Positions 8,245 to 15,268 of a DNA stretch of 37,723 nt are shown here, piece after piece. This DNA comes from Candidatus Bathyarchaeota archaeon. GTDB lineage: Archaea > Thermoproteota > Bathyarchaeia > Bathyarchaeales > Bathycorpusculaceae. The position numbers were made by a program, and so were the translations under genes. The stretch spans positions 1 to 37,723 of the forward strand of contig JAOAIV010000002.1 in NCBI GenBank assembly GCA_026414525.1. The letters are read 5' to 3'. Every line of letters begins with the position of its first letter. The stretch's first letter is position 1. A model generated the notes under the pieces. The model worked only from the letters and a program-made list of their open reading frames with translations, made no database searches and had not been told where the DNA came from.

Positions 8245-9174
8245 TTAGATAATTTCACCTATTATTTTTGTTGGTTTCTGAATAGTCGCTGTTAGATCGT
8301 CAACTTTTTCCCGGTTCAATGTAACAAGCACGACTGTGGCGGGTCCAGCAGACTTGTTTAGGTCTATGTCGCCTGTTTCTGCGAGTTTTAATTGTCGCCC
8401 AACGCCGTGCGCAAGCACTCTCGCCGCGTAGCCTATGCCAAAGGTGCCTACGGGGATAACGTCATGAACAAAGCTTTTCTGGGAAAGCTGTATTACACTT
8501 TTGAGGTCTGCGATTTCGCCTTTAACTTCTGCGGGTATGACTTCGGCGCCAACTTTGGGCTTACCAACAGCTACTATCACGTCGCCTGGATGAGTCTTAC
8601 CTAGCCTAAGCTCCTCTTCGTTTGCAAATCCGATCACGGTTACGCCAGCGCCTGTTTGCGCAGTTTCAAAGTTGTCCTCAGTATTCTCCATCAGAACCTG
8701 GTTTGGATCAAGCCCGAGGACTCTGGATTCGCCTCTTATGCCTTCAATAATTTCGCGGCCAGTCGGCTCTTTCTCCACGCCAAGTGTGGCTGAAATGAGT
8801 AGCGGGTACGCTCCTGTGGCGGCAACATCCATCAGCGCTACCCTCGCGAGAAACTTGCCGAGAACATAGCCTTTAACCTTCACATGATCCAGCTTTTTCG
8901 GACCAACACTGCCTGAGGATGTAGAGCCCACCACAATGGCGTGCCCAGTTGGCACCTTCAAAATTGCCACGTCGCCTCTGCGCGTATACTCTATCTGCGC
9001 GGGCTTAACTTGGAAGGCTAACGGCCTCAGCATAACCCCAATGTTTTCCACAAGATGTAGATAAATTGTCAGAGCCTGCCTAATTATCTCCGATCTGCTA
9101 AGGCCGTGGCTTTTCGCTAGTTTGTCTATGTCCACCGCTATTTTTTCTGACAATCGAACATTCACGATTTCCAT
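8245..9174 (-). CDS. Ribbon-helix-helix (CopG/NikR-like) protein fused to a CblS/PurM-like domain; probable ligand-sensing repressor
   Basis: 309 residues in two parts. Residues 1-44 are a ribbon-helix-helix DNA-binding domain (strand IVNVRLSEKI, then a helix-turn-helix through LSRSEIIRQALTIYL). Residues about 55-309 are homologous along their length to the neighbouring CblS-like protein: both share SSGxVGPKxLD, xNFxxxQTGxGxTVIG, HDVIPVGxxGIxY and LNKSAGPxTVVL. Two acidic residues of the neighbour, in GCDSSGG and VDTLCVE, are Thr85 and Ala129 here, so catalysis may be lost and ligand binding kept. The gene is divergent from cblT-cblS, and a palindrome lies 14 bases before its start. I infer an autoregulated repressor that senses alpha-ribazole or a related compound. 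Confidence 0.8.
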   Translation of the reverse strand: MEIVNVRLSEKIAVDIDKLAKSHGLSRSEIIRQALTIYLHLVENIGVMLRPLAFQVKPAQIEYTRRGDVAILKVPTGHAIVVGSTSSGSVGPKKLDHVKVKGYVLGKFLARVALMDVAATGAYPLLISATLGVEKEPTGREIIEGIRGESRVLGLDPNQVLMENTEDNFETAQTGAGVTVIGFANEEELRLGKTHPGDVIVAVGKPKVGAEVIPAEVKGEIADLKSVIQLSQKSFVHDVIPVGTFGIGYAARVLAHGVGRQLKLAETGDIDLNKSAGPATVVLVTLNREKVDDLTATIQKPTKIIGEII

Positions 9175-9187
9175 ACAGAAACCCCCG

Positions 9188-9207
9188 TGTATTACAAATG
9201 TAATACA
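9188..9207. promoter_or_regulatory. Perfect 8-4-8 palindrome, candidate operator of the ribbon-helix-helix fusion protein
   Basis: TGTATTAC (9188-9195), spacer AAAT and GTAATACA (9200-9207) form a perfect inverted repeat. It lies between the divergent starts at 9174 (minus) and 9266 (plus). A TATA-like CTTTTATGA (9218-9226) for the plus gene begins 11 bases beyond it. Ribbon-helix-helix dimers bind short inverted repeats of this kind, so binding here could shut both promoters. Confidence 0.7.
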
Positions 9208-9265
9208 AATGGAAATGCTTTTATGAGTTTTCCTGTGGCCCTTTCAGAAAAAGAGAGGAGAAAAC

Positions 9266-9775
9266 ATGAGCGAAAAAGCAAATGCAAACGAAGCAATAAA
9301 GGCCTCGGCAAGCTGGATCATTGCGCGCATAGCCATTTTCTCCGCGCTAACAGTTGTCGGCTCCTTCATAAAAACTCCCAGCCCGATCCCCACAGTTGCC
9401 TTCGATTCAAGCCCCGGCTTCTTCGCGGCTCTTTACTTTGGCGTACTAGACGGCGCATTAGTTTGCGGCATCGGCCACATAGCCACATCAGTCATCAGCG
9501 GTTTCCCGCTGGGCATCTTACATCTTCCAATAGCACTGGGCATGACTGTAGCAGGCGCCGCCATCGGCTTCGTAAATAAACTAAACAAGAAATGGGGCTT
9601 CATTCCTGGCCTAATCGTTGGAGTAGCCATTAACACGGCGCTAGTGGTTTTGGCGGTGCCAGTTATAACATGGGCTGGAGCGATTGCCTTTGCACCTCTG
9701 CTACTTTTAGGTGCAGCGCTAAACGCTATCGTCGCTGCTATCGTGTACGTGGCTTTGCGAGGTAGGCTTCGTTGA
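9266..9775 (+). CDS. cblT: ECF-type S component, CblT-like (probable alpha-ribazole transporter)
   Basis: 169 residues with five or six membrane helices. The region TPSPIPTVAFDSSPGFFAAL, then GALVCGIGHIATSVISGFPLGILHLPIA, resembles CblT, the alpha-ribazole uptake protein known beside CblS in Firmicutes. An AGAGGAG ribosome binding site (9253-9259) precedes the ATG. The stop codon overlaps a TTG (9772) that is probably the intended start of the CblS-like gene, and GAGGT at 9759-9763 would serve it. The substrate assignment rests on family resemblance plus the CblS-like partner. Other corrinoid precursors are possible. Confidence 0.72.
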   Translation: MSEKANANEAIKASASWIIARIAIFSALTVVGSFIKTPSPIPTVAFDSSPGFFAALYFGVLDGALVCGIGHIATSVISGFPLGILHLPIALGMTVAGAAIGFVNKLNKKWGFIPGLIVGVAINTALVVLAVPVITWAGAIAFAPLLLLGAALNAIVAAIVYVALRGRLR

Positions 9776-9844
9776 ACCGGTTCCCTGTCCCTGCTGTCAA
9801 CAAACAGGGATGTCCTCATTTTTCAATTTGACAATGGCACCGTC

Positions 9845-10537
9845 ATGGTTGTTGGCTGCGACTCGTCAGGCGGAGTAGGCCCAAAGCCTCTTGATAAAAT
9901 CAAAGTAGATGGATTCACTCTTGGGAAATTCATAGCTCGCGTCGCTTTAATGGAAGTTCTAGCCGTTGGCGCGGCGCCTGCATGCATCGTTGACACCCTC
10001 TGCGTAGAGCCGGAGCCGCTGGGCGCCGAAATTTTGCGAGGCGTCCGTGCTGAAGCAGAAAAGGTGGGATTAGATCCGCGGCTGGCAGTAACCGGTAGCG
10101 CAGAGAAAAATTTTCAGGTTGAGCAAACAGGTATGGGCATAACCGTGATAGGCATATGCCGACGGGACGAGATGAAAATTGGGGTTTCTAGGTCAGGAGA
10201 TGTTGTCGCTGCTGTTGGTATCCCCTGCGTGGGCTACGAGGTTATTTCCGCAGAGAATATGCAACTTATCGCTAATGCAGAGGATATTTTGAGGCTTCGA
10301 GAAACAGCTTTTGTTCACGAGATACTCCCTGTAGGGTCAAGAGGCATAGCCTATGAAGTTAACGTCTTAGCTAAAGATTCCAGACTACGCTTCAAGTTGG
10401 CTGATAAAGTCACGGTTGACCTGAAAAAATCCGCTGGCCCGGGAACGGTTGTTCTTGCCAGCCTCGAAGCGTCCAAATTTGAAGAGCTCAAGGCTGTTGT
10501 TAACAAACCAGCTAATATTGTTGCGCATTTACTCTAA
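9845..10537 (+). CDS. cblS: CblS-like alpha-ribazole kinase (AIR synthase/PurM-related)
   Basis: In Firmicutes, CblS phosphorylates alpha-ribazole, letting cells salvage the lower ligand of cobamides. At least 230 residues are visible. Conserved stretches are GCDSSGGVGPKPLD, VDTLCVEPEPLG, NFQVEQTGMGITVIG and LKKSAGPGTVVLASL. The ATG at 9845 is only the first conventional start in frame. Codons before it (NRDVLIFQFDNGT) still align with the paralogue at 8245-9174, so the real protein is longer. A TTG at 9772 with GAGGT upstream would be the natural start, but it is in another frame. A one-base difference near 9800 would join them. It acts after the CblT-like transporter. Confidence 0.72.
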   Translation: MVVGCDSSGGVGPKPLDKIKVDGFTLGKFIARVALMEVLAVGAAPACIVDTLCVEPEPLGAEILRGVRAEAEKVGLDPRLAVTGSAEKNFQVEQTGMGITVIGICRRDEMKIGVSRSGDVVAAVGIPCVGYEVISAENMQLIANAEDILRLRETAFVHEILPVGSRGIAYEVNVLAKDSRLRFKLADKVTVDLKKSAGPGTVVLASLEASKFEELKAVVNKPANIVAHLL

Positions 10538-10580
10538 CGTAGACACGGCTTGAGTAGCGTTGGATGCCTAACTTCGTGTG

Positions 10581-11138
10581 TTAAATTAGTAAATGTTCTA
10601 GTAGTATTTTGATGCCAATTGCTATTAGAACGCCGCCGCCTACAATCTGTATTTTGTTTTTAAAAAAATTCCCAAGTTTGCTGCCAAAGCAAAAGCCTCC
10701 GAAAGATAATAGGAAGGTAACAATGCCAATTACAATCACGGGAATAACTATTGCCACTTGCAGCAGGGAAAAACTTAGACCAACCGCTAAAGCGTCAATG
10801 CTTGTCGCAACTGAAAGAATCAAAAGCGTAGCTGCCGTCAGCTTGCCACCCTTCTTTTCCTCACCGTCAGCTTTTGCGGAGTATATCATTTTTCCTCCAA
10901 CGAAGGCTAAAAGCCCAAAAGCCAGCCAATGGTCAAAATTGCCGATTACCTCTATCAGGCTTAAGCCTGCCAGCCAACCCAGCATGGGCATAAACGTCTG
11001 AAATGCGCCAAAAGAACTAGCCAACGCTAATCCTGTTTTGGCTCTGCGTTCCCTGTATGTCATGCCGTGCGCAATTGACACTGCAAACGCGTCGGTTGCA
11101 AGCCCAAGCGCAATTAAGAGTATAGTCGCAGCGTCCAC
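10581..11138 (-). CDS. mntP: Manganese efflux pump, MntP family
   Basis: 185-residue membrane protein with six helices and the twin MntP motifs: TDAFAVSIAHG in the first helix and TSIDALAVGLSF in the fourth. Their aspartates are required for Mn2+ export in the bacterial protein. A charged cytoplasmic loop (SAKADGEEKKGGK) divides the two halves. It is divergent from the TIM-barrel gene. I see no yybP-ykoY-type manganese riboswitch upstream. Confidence 0.9.
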   Translation of the reverse strand: MDAATILLIALGLATDAFAVSIAHGMTYRERRAKTGLALASSFGAFQTFMPMLGWLAGLSLIEVIGNFDHWLAFGLLAFVGGKMIYSAKADGEEKKGGKLTAATLLILSVATSIDALAVGLSFSLLQVAIVIPVIVIGIVTFLLSFGGFCFGSKLGNFFKNKIQIVGGGVLIAIGIKILLEHLLI

Positions 11139-11286
11139 TCTGCATCTGCCCGTTTTATGGCTTATTGGCAGTAAACCGTTAAACCTTAAAGGCTTTCGGT
11201 TTCATTCACCGAAGTTTCTTGAAAAAGGTAATATTTCAAGAAAAGCAAAAGACAATTCAGCGGAGAAATCAGTGGAGAAAGAACGT

Positions 11287-12042
11287 TTGAAGCTGAGTCT
11301 ATCCAATGGCATTTTCGCGCATTTGCCTTTAGCTGAGAACATTGTCGCTGTCCAAAAGCTTGGCTTCGAAAACTTAGAGTTTAACATGAAAAGCGTGGAA
11401 AAAGAGAATGATGATTCAGTTTACGTTGCGGAAAAACTTATCAAAATGCATGGACTGAGATGCTTAACGGTTCACGCCGCCTGCCTGCACGTTAAGGAAG
11501 AAAATGAAATCTCTAAGGCTGTTTATTACGGAAAAGTTTCTGCTGATTTCGCGCATCAGCTTTCAGCGCCTGTGCTCGTTGTTCACTCAGATATCAATAG
11601 GCGATTACCCAGCGACTTGAGAAAAAAGTTTCTAACAAGAATCTTCAGCGAGCTGAAGTCTTATGCGGAGAAGTTACGCCTTAAGTTGGCGTTGGAGAAC
11701 CTTTCTTACGCGTCAACAGGTTACGGTAAAAACGTTGATGAACTTGAAGAGGCCATATCCACAATAGGCAATGCCAATTTGGGAGTAACTCTTGATTTTT
11801 GCCATGCCGAAGCAACTGGGCAGACCCTGCGTCTGCTTAACAAATATTATGAGCGCTTGTGCAATGTTCACATAAGCAACCGTGCACACACACCCTTCAA
11901 GGAGGAAACATCGAACCTAAAGGCATTTCTCAGTAAGCTTAAGGATTACGGGTATGATGGTCCGCTTACCGTTGAGCTTAATAGAAAATGCTCGATGGAA
12001 GAAATCCAGCAAACAAAGACTGTGCTTCAAAAGCTGATTTAA
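11287..12042 (+). CDS. Xylose isomerase-like TIM barrel protein (sugar phosphate isomerase/epimerase family)
   Basis: 251 residues of the AP endonuclease 2 superfamily. Metal-ligand style motifs occur at strand ends: TVHAACLH, VLVVHSD, LALENLSY (Glu), VTLDFCHAE (Asp and His), NVHISN and PLTVELN (final Glu). The frame is open back to about 11038, but that region overlaps the divergent mntP start. The TTG at 11287 is chosen because GGAG at 11275-11278 precedes it and KLSLSNGIF matches the family's first strand. The family contains isomerases, epimerases and endonuclease IV; the substrate cannot be inferred. Confidence 0.82.
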   Translation: MKLSLSNGIFAHLPLAENIVAVQKLGFENLEFNMKSVEKENDDSVYVAEKLIKMHGLRCLTVHAACLHVKEENEISKAVYYGKVSADFAHQLSAPVLVVHSDINRRLPSDLRKKFLTRIFSELKSYAEKLRLKLALENLSYASTGYGKNVDELEEAISTIGNANLGVTLDFCHAEATGQTLRLLNKYYERLCNVHISNRAHTPFKEETSNLKAFLSKLKDYGYDGPLTVELNRKCSMEEIQQTKTVLQKLI

Positions 12043-12068
12043 TAAGTGCAACCGCTTATTTTTAAGCC

Positions 12069-12293
12069 ATGAAACTTACAATCATAATTGCGGGAGAACT
12101 TATTCTGCTAATAGCTTCAGTGTTTGTTTTCAGAAGCCTCTGGACATTGCTCGACCAATACTTTGAGCAAACACACCTTTGGCTAATGCTAATAATAGGC
12201 TTAATCTTAACGGTGATAGCTTTGCTAATAGTGAATTACGAAGTCAAATGCGAACTAAACAGAAAAGAACAGGCTGCGGAATCAAAAAAATAG
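12069..12293 (+). CDS. Small two-helix membrane protein
   Basis: 74 residues: a first hydrophobic helix (about 3-22), a short loop with LLDQYFEQTH, a second helix (about 37-56) and a charged tail (ELNRKEQAAESKK). It starts 26 bases after the TIM-barrel stop, possibly in the same transcript. No family recognised. Confidence 0.6.
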   Translation: MKLTIIIAGELILLIASVFVFRSLWTLLDQYFEQTHLWLMLIIGLILTVIALLIVNYEVKCELNRKEQAAESKK

Positions 12294-12394
12294 CAAGTAA
12301 AGCAAAAGCAGATTCCAAATAGACCTAGGCTACGCTGCTTGCAGCACCTTGATATTAGCTACTGCACGTTCAATGTATTTGTTACCAAAATAGG

Positions 12395-12479
12395 CGCGGG
12401 GTGCGGGATTTGAACCCGCGCGGCCTTTTGGGCCACAGACTTAGCAGGCCTGCCCCCTACCAGGCTAGGGCAACCCCGC
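12395..12479 (-). tRNA. tRNA-Ser (GCT anticodon)
   Basis: Read on the minus strand, the acceptor arms GCGGGGT and ACCCCGC pair perfectly and are followed by discriminator G, as in serine tRNAs. The anticodon loop CTGCTAA gives GCT, which reads AGC/AGT. A long variable arm with GGCC/GGCC pairing marks a class II tRNA. The T loop is GGGTTCAAATCCC. There is no intron, and the 3' CCA is not encoded (CCT follows). Confidence 0.95.
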
Positions 12480-12759
12480 CACATTTTCTCCATCATGCCA
12501 TGCTCCTTTTTTAGTTTTGCACATTTTTATTTATTGCCTTTCTGTTCACGTTTTTCAAGATGACTTATTTCCAAGTGGTGGCTATTCAATAGATCATGCG
12601 CTTGCATATTTGTCGCATATTAGAAATTCATTGCAGAAACCTTTAGAGGGTGGGTCTACAAGCAACCAGCGCCAGTCACTTTCAAGAAAACAAAAATTAT
12701 TGTTAACAGGAAAACTTTTATGCTTTAAATTAAGCTATAAGCTATGGAGATGTAATCTA

Positions 12760-13332
12760 ATGGATTTTAAAGGAAGTAGAACCGAACGTAATCTGTTGGC
12801 GGCTTTCGCCGGCGAATCGCAGGCTAGAACTCGCTACACCTTCTTCGCCAGTGTCGCTAAAAAGGAAGGGTATGAGCAGATTGCTGCTATTTTCCAAGAA
12901 ACCGCTGACAATGAGAAGGAGCATGCAGAATTGTTCTTCAAACATTTGAAGGGTGGGATTGTTGAGATTCAAGCTGCCTATCCGGCTGGAGTAATTGGTT
13001 CCACGGAGGAAAATTTGAAGGCCGCGGCTGAAGGTGAGAAAATGGAGTGGGGAACGCTTTACCCTAATTTCGCCGATGTCGCTGAGCAAGAGGGCTTCAG
13101 CGATGTGGCTCTTACTTTCCGCATGGTTGCCAAGGTGGAGGCCTATCACGAACGCAGATACCTGAAATTGCTGGAAAACCTGAAGCAAGGCAAAGTATTC
13201 CGTAAAGACATTTCAATAAAATGGAAATGCAGAAACTGCGGATTCGTCTATGAAGGCATTGAAGCACCTGAAAAATGCCCCGTATGCAGTCATCCGAGAG
13301 GCTACTTTGAAGTCTGGTGTGAAAACTACTAA
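12760..13332 (+). CDS. Rubrerythrin
   Basis: Non-haem di-iron peroxidase that removes hydrogen peroxide in anaerobes. 190 residues. The four-helix bundle supplies the iron ligands: FAGESQARTRY, TADNEKEHAELFF, VAEQEGFSD and KVEAYHERRY. The C-terminus has a rubredoxin-like iron site (CRNCGFVYEG ... CPVCSHPRGYF). The ATG at 12760 has GGAGATG 8 bases upstream and a TTTAAATTA element about 33 bases upstream. The open frame further upstream does not resemble the family. The gene suggests an anaerobic or microaerobic host. Confidence 0.96.
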   Translation: MDFKGSRTERNLLAAFAGESQARTRYTFFASVAKKEGYEQIAAIFQETADNEKEHAELFFKHLKGGIVEIQAAYPAGVIGSTEENLKAAAEGEKMEWGTLYPNFADVAEQEGFSDVALTFRMVAKVEAYHERRYLKLLENLKQGKVFRKDISIKWKCRNCGFVYEGIEAPEKCPVCSHPRGYFEVWCENY

Positions 13333-13392
13333 CCCGCGCGTCCATTTAGTTTAAAGTCTACTTAATGATTCTTTTTTGCTTCAATTTGAAGT

Positions 13393-13839
13393 TCATAGGG
13401 ATCTGCGGTAAAGTCCCACAAGAGTGCCTTCAGCAATTACATGCCCCTGCATTGCTTTTTCCACATCCTTTTTTCTTGAGTTAGGCTTCAAATCCAATGT
13501 TGTATCCAAAGCGTAAACTTTGAAGAAATATCTGTGTGTTCCATGTGGCGGGCAGGGTCCACCATAAGAGTGCCTTCCAAAATCGTTCATGCCTTCGATG
13601 CCGGGCACGGTGTTCTCTGCTATCTGTCTTGTGCTTCCTGGAATGTTCCAGACGATCCAGTGATCCCAAGTGCCCATGGGCGCGTCAGGATCATCAACTA
13701 TTAGCGCCAGCGTTTTAGTTTCTTTTGGCACGTTCTCAATTGTTAAAGGCGGGTTTACATCTTCGCCATCGCAGGTGTATTTTGCGGGAATAAACTTGCC
13801 ATTTTCAAAAGCTGGGCTTGTTACGGACAACTTTCTCAT
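13393..13839 (-). CDS. PEBP family protein (YbhB/YbcL, Raf kinase inhibitor-like)
   Basis: 148 residues, the usual size of prokaryotic phosphatidylethanolamine-binding-protein homologues. Signature segments are intact: KYTCDGEDVNPPL, VDDPDAPMGTWDHWIVWNIP and GPCPPHGTHRYFFKVYALD, which line the anion-binding pocket. The C-terminus GHVIAEGTLVGLYRR is typical. The cellular role of prokaryotic members is not settled. It is convergent with rubrerythrin, leaving 60 bases. Confidence 0.93.
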   Translation of the reverse strand: MRKLSVTSPAFENGKFIPAKYTCDGEDVNPPLTIENVPKETKTLALIVDDPDAPMGTWDHWIVWNIPGSTRQIAENTVPGIEGMNDFGRHSYGGPCPPHGTHRYFFKVYALDTTLDLKPNSRKKDVEKAMQGHVIAEGTLVGLYRRSL

Positions 13840-13917
13840 AATTCCGGCTTCCTGCTCAATAATAAAGAAACATTGCGCTGCATAAAAATCTGTCTAACTG
13901 CAGGAAAGGCGAAAAAC

Positions 13918-13963
13918 CTTATAGAGAAATGACGCGGCCTCGCTAAAAAGGGCTATTAGCGAG
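13918..13963 (+). promoter_or_regulatory. Promoter with an 8-bp inverted repeat ahead of the glutamine amidotransferase gene
   Basis: A TATA-like CTTATAGAG (13918-13926) is followed by CTCGCTAA (13939-13946), a 9-base loop and TTAGCGAG (13956-13963), a perfect inverted repeat. The expected transcription start falls near 13945-13950, inside the repeat. It could be an operator at the start site or a 5'-UTR hairpin about 35 bases before the ATG. Confidence 0.45.
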
Positions 13964-13997
13964 AATCGACAAACTAATTTCAAGAGGGGACTTGATA

Positions 13998-14786
13998 ATG
14001 TGCGGAATATTTGGATTTGCACTTAAAACTTCAATTCACCCAGCTATAATTTTCCGTATCCTCAAAAAACTTGAAGTCAACCGTTATCCAGAAGAGGAAA
14101 AGCCCGTTGGTGGTTATGGTGCTGGTGTGGCTGTTCTGCGTAACGATGGCAGTGTTCTATTAGAGAAAATCGGTAAAATTGATGCTTCCCCAGCAGCGCG
14201 TCTTGAAGAAATTATGTTGCCAAAGCTTTCTGAGGTTTCAATCCTGATTGGGCATGTGCGTTATCCTAGTGCCAAATTTATGCAAACTGTAGAGTTCAAG
14301 GAGACTACCCAACCTTATGTTGAAAATTTTGGGTCATCATTGACTATAGTTTCGGCGCATAACGGTACTGTAGCCAATTATCAGCAGCTACAAGCGAGGC
14401 TGCATGGTCATTCTTTTGAAAGCTCTAAAGTCGAGTTAATTGATTCAGAAGTTATTCCCCACTATTTTTCAGAGCTGCTTAATGAAACAGGAAACGCGGA
14501 TAATGCCTTGCTTCAGCTTCTCTTTACCTTGCAGGGTTCCAACACCATCAGCATGCTTCATATAGATGATGAAGGCATGTATCTGCATTTGCTCCACAAG
14601 GGAAAAACTAGAGGCTTAACAGTGTGGACAAACAATAAAGATGAGATAGTTTTCTGTTCAAGGCCTGAACCTGTAATCGAAGAGTTTGGGCGGTTCTTAG
14701 TGCGAGACAAATTCAAAGAGAAAGTTTCTATTAAATGGCGTGAAGAAGCCGTTTTCAAGATGTCTTTTCCCATATCACTCCAATAA
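13998..14786 (+). CDS. Class II glutamine amidotransferase (Ntn hydrolase), single domain
   Basis: 262 residues starting MCGIFGF, where Cys2 becomes the N-terminal nucleophile that releases ammonia from glutamine. The arginine of the glutamine pocket is in GHVRYPSA, and AHNGTVANY is the class-II oxyanion motif. The ATG at 13998 is preferred to an upstream TTG because processing needs cysteine at position 2 and GAGGGGA lies just before. No synthase domain is attached, so it either works with a separate partner or is a stand-alone hydrolase. Confidence 0.87.
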   Translation: MCGIFGFALKTSIHPAIIFRILKKLEVNRYPEEEKPVGGYGAGVAVLRNDGSVLLEKIGKIDASPAARLEEIMLPKLSEVSILIGHVRYPSAKFMQTVEFKETTQPYVENFGSSLTIVSAHNGTVANYQQLQARLHGHSFESSKVELIDSEVIPHYFSELLNETGNADNALLQLLFTLQGSNTISMLHIDDEGMYLHLLHKGKTRGLTVWTNNKDEIVFCSRPEPVIEEFGRFLVRDKFKEKVSIKWREEAVFKMSFPISLQ

Positions 14787-14876
14787 AAACAGGCCGCAGC
14801 AATAGCTCCGGCAATATTTGCAGGAAAAAACTTAAAATTCCACATGAGTCACTTGACTTCAAAAGAGGTTACGCCG

Positions 14877-15074
14877 CTATGTTTCCACCCATTTTTCTAT
14901 TATTAATTTGTCATCGCCTGGCTTGAAGCTTACGCGAACAGGTATCGAGCTTTCGCATTTAAATGGAAACATGCTGTCATCTGCTACGCGTACCGGTAGA
15001 TAAATTAGATATTTTGAGTCTTTTCTTCTAAACAAGGTTCCTTTCCCCTCATTTCCCACCACCGCCGCCTCCAT
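14877..15074 (-). CDS. Small hypothetical protein
   Basis: 65 residues with alternating hydrophobic and charged residues suggesting a small beta-barrel or beta-sandwich (LFRRKDSKYLIYLPVRVAD, VRVSFKPGDDKLIIEKW). I do not recognise the family with confidence. Its composition and clean boundaries, in a gap between two genes, support a real gene. It is divergent from the secreted protein that follows. Confidence 0.55.
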   Translation of the reverse strand: MEAAVVGNEGKGTLFRRKDSKYLIYLPVRVADDSMFPFKCESSIPVRVSFKPGDDKLIIEKWVET

Positions 15075-15222
15075 TAAAATTTTAGTTTTTTATTGAAAAA
15101 GTTGCACTATTATTAAAATTTGCGTTTTTTTCTGTAACTGTAATAATGATAGAAGGGGTATTTTTTCACGAAAAATGTTTTTCTCAATATCAATCCTTCT
15201 TGAAGGCAGATTCTGGCTAAAG

Positions 15223-15263
15223 CATATAAGCAAGACAAAGCACATGGGATTTACCGGGAGGAG
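15223..15263 (+). promoter_or_regulatory. TATA box and strong ribosome binding site of the secreted-protein gene
   Basis: CATATAAG (15223-15230) is a good archaeal TATA box, and GGGAGGAG (15256-15263) lies 5 bases before the GTG at 15269. A 12-base palindrome CCTTC-TT-GAAGG (15195-15206) sits just upstream. The strong signals argue that the gene is meant to be expressed despite its frame break. Confidence 0.5.
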
Positions 15264-15268
15264 TTTAG

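Noticed and set aside
9187-9579. 130-codon frame overlapping the CblT-like gene
   Set aside because: It is another frame of a gene with a clear family match, and its product is rich in Arg, His and Ser without recognisable structure.
15168-15206. Short palindromes GAAAAA-TG-TTTTTC and CCTTC-TT-GAAGG upstream of the secreted-protein gene
   Set aside because: Arms of 5-6 bases in AT-rich DNA are expected by chance; noted only in the promoter entry.
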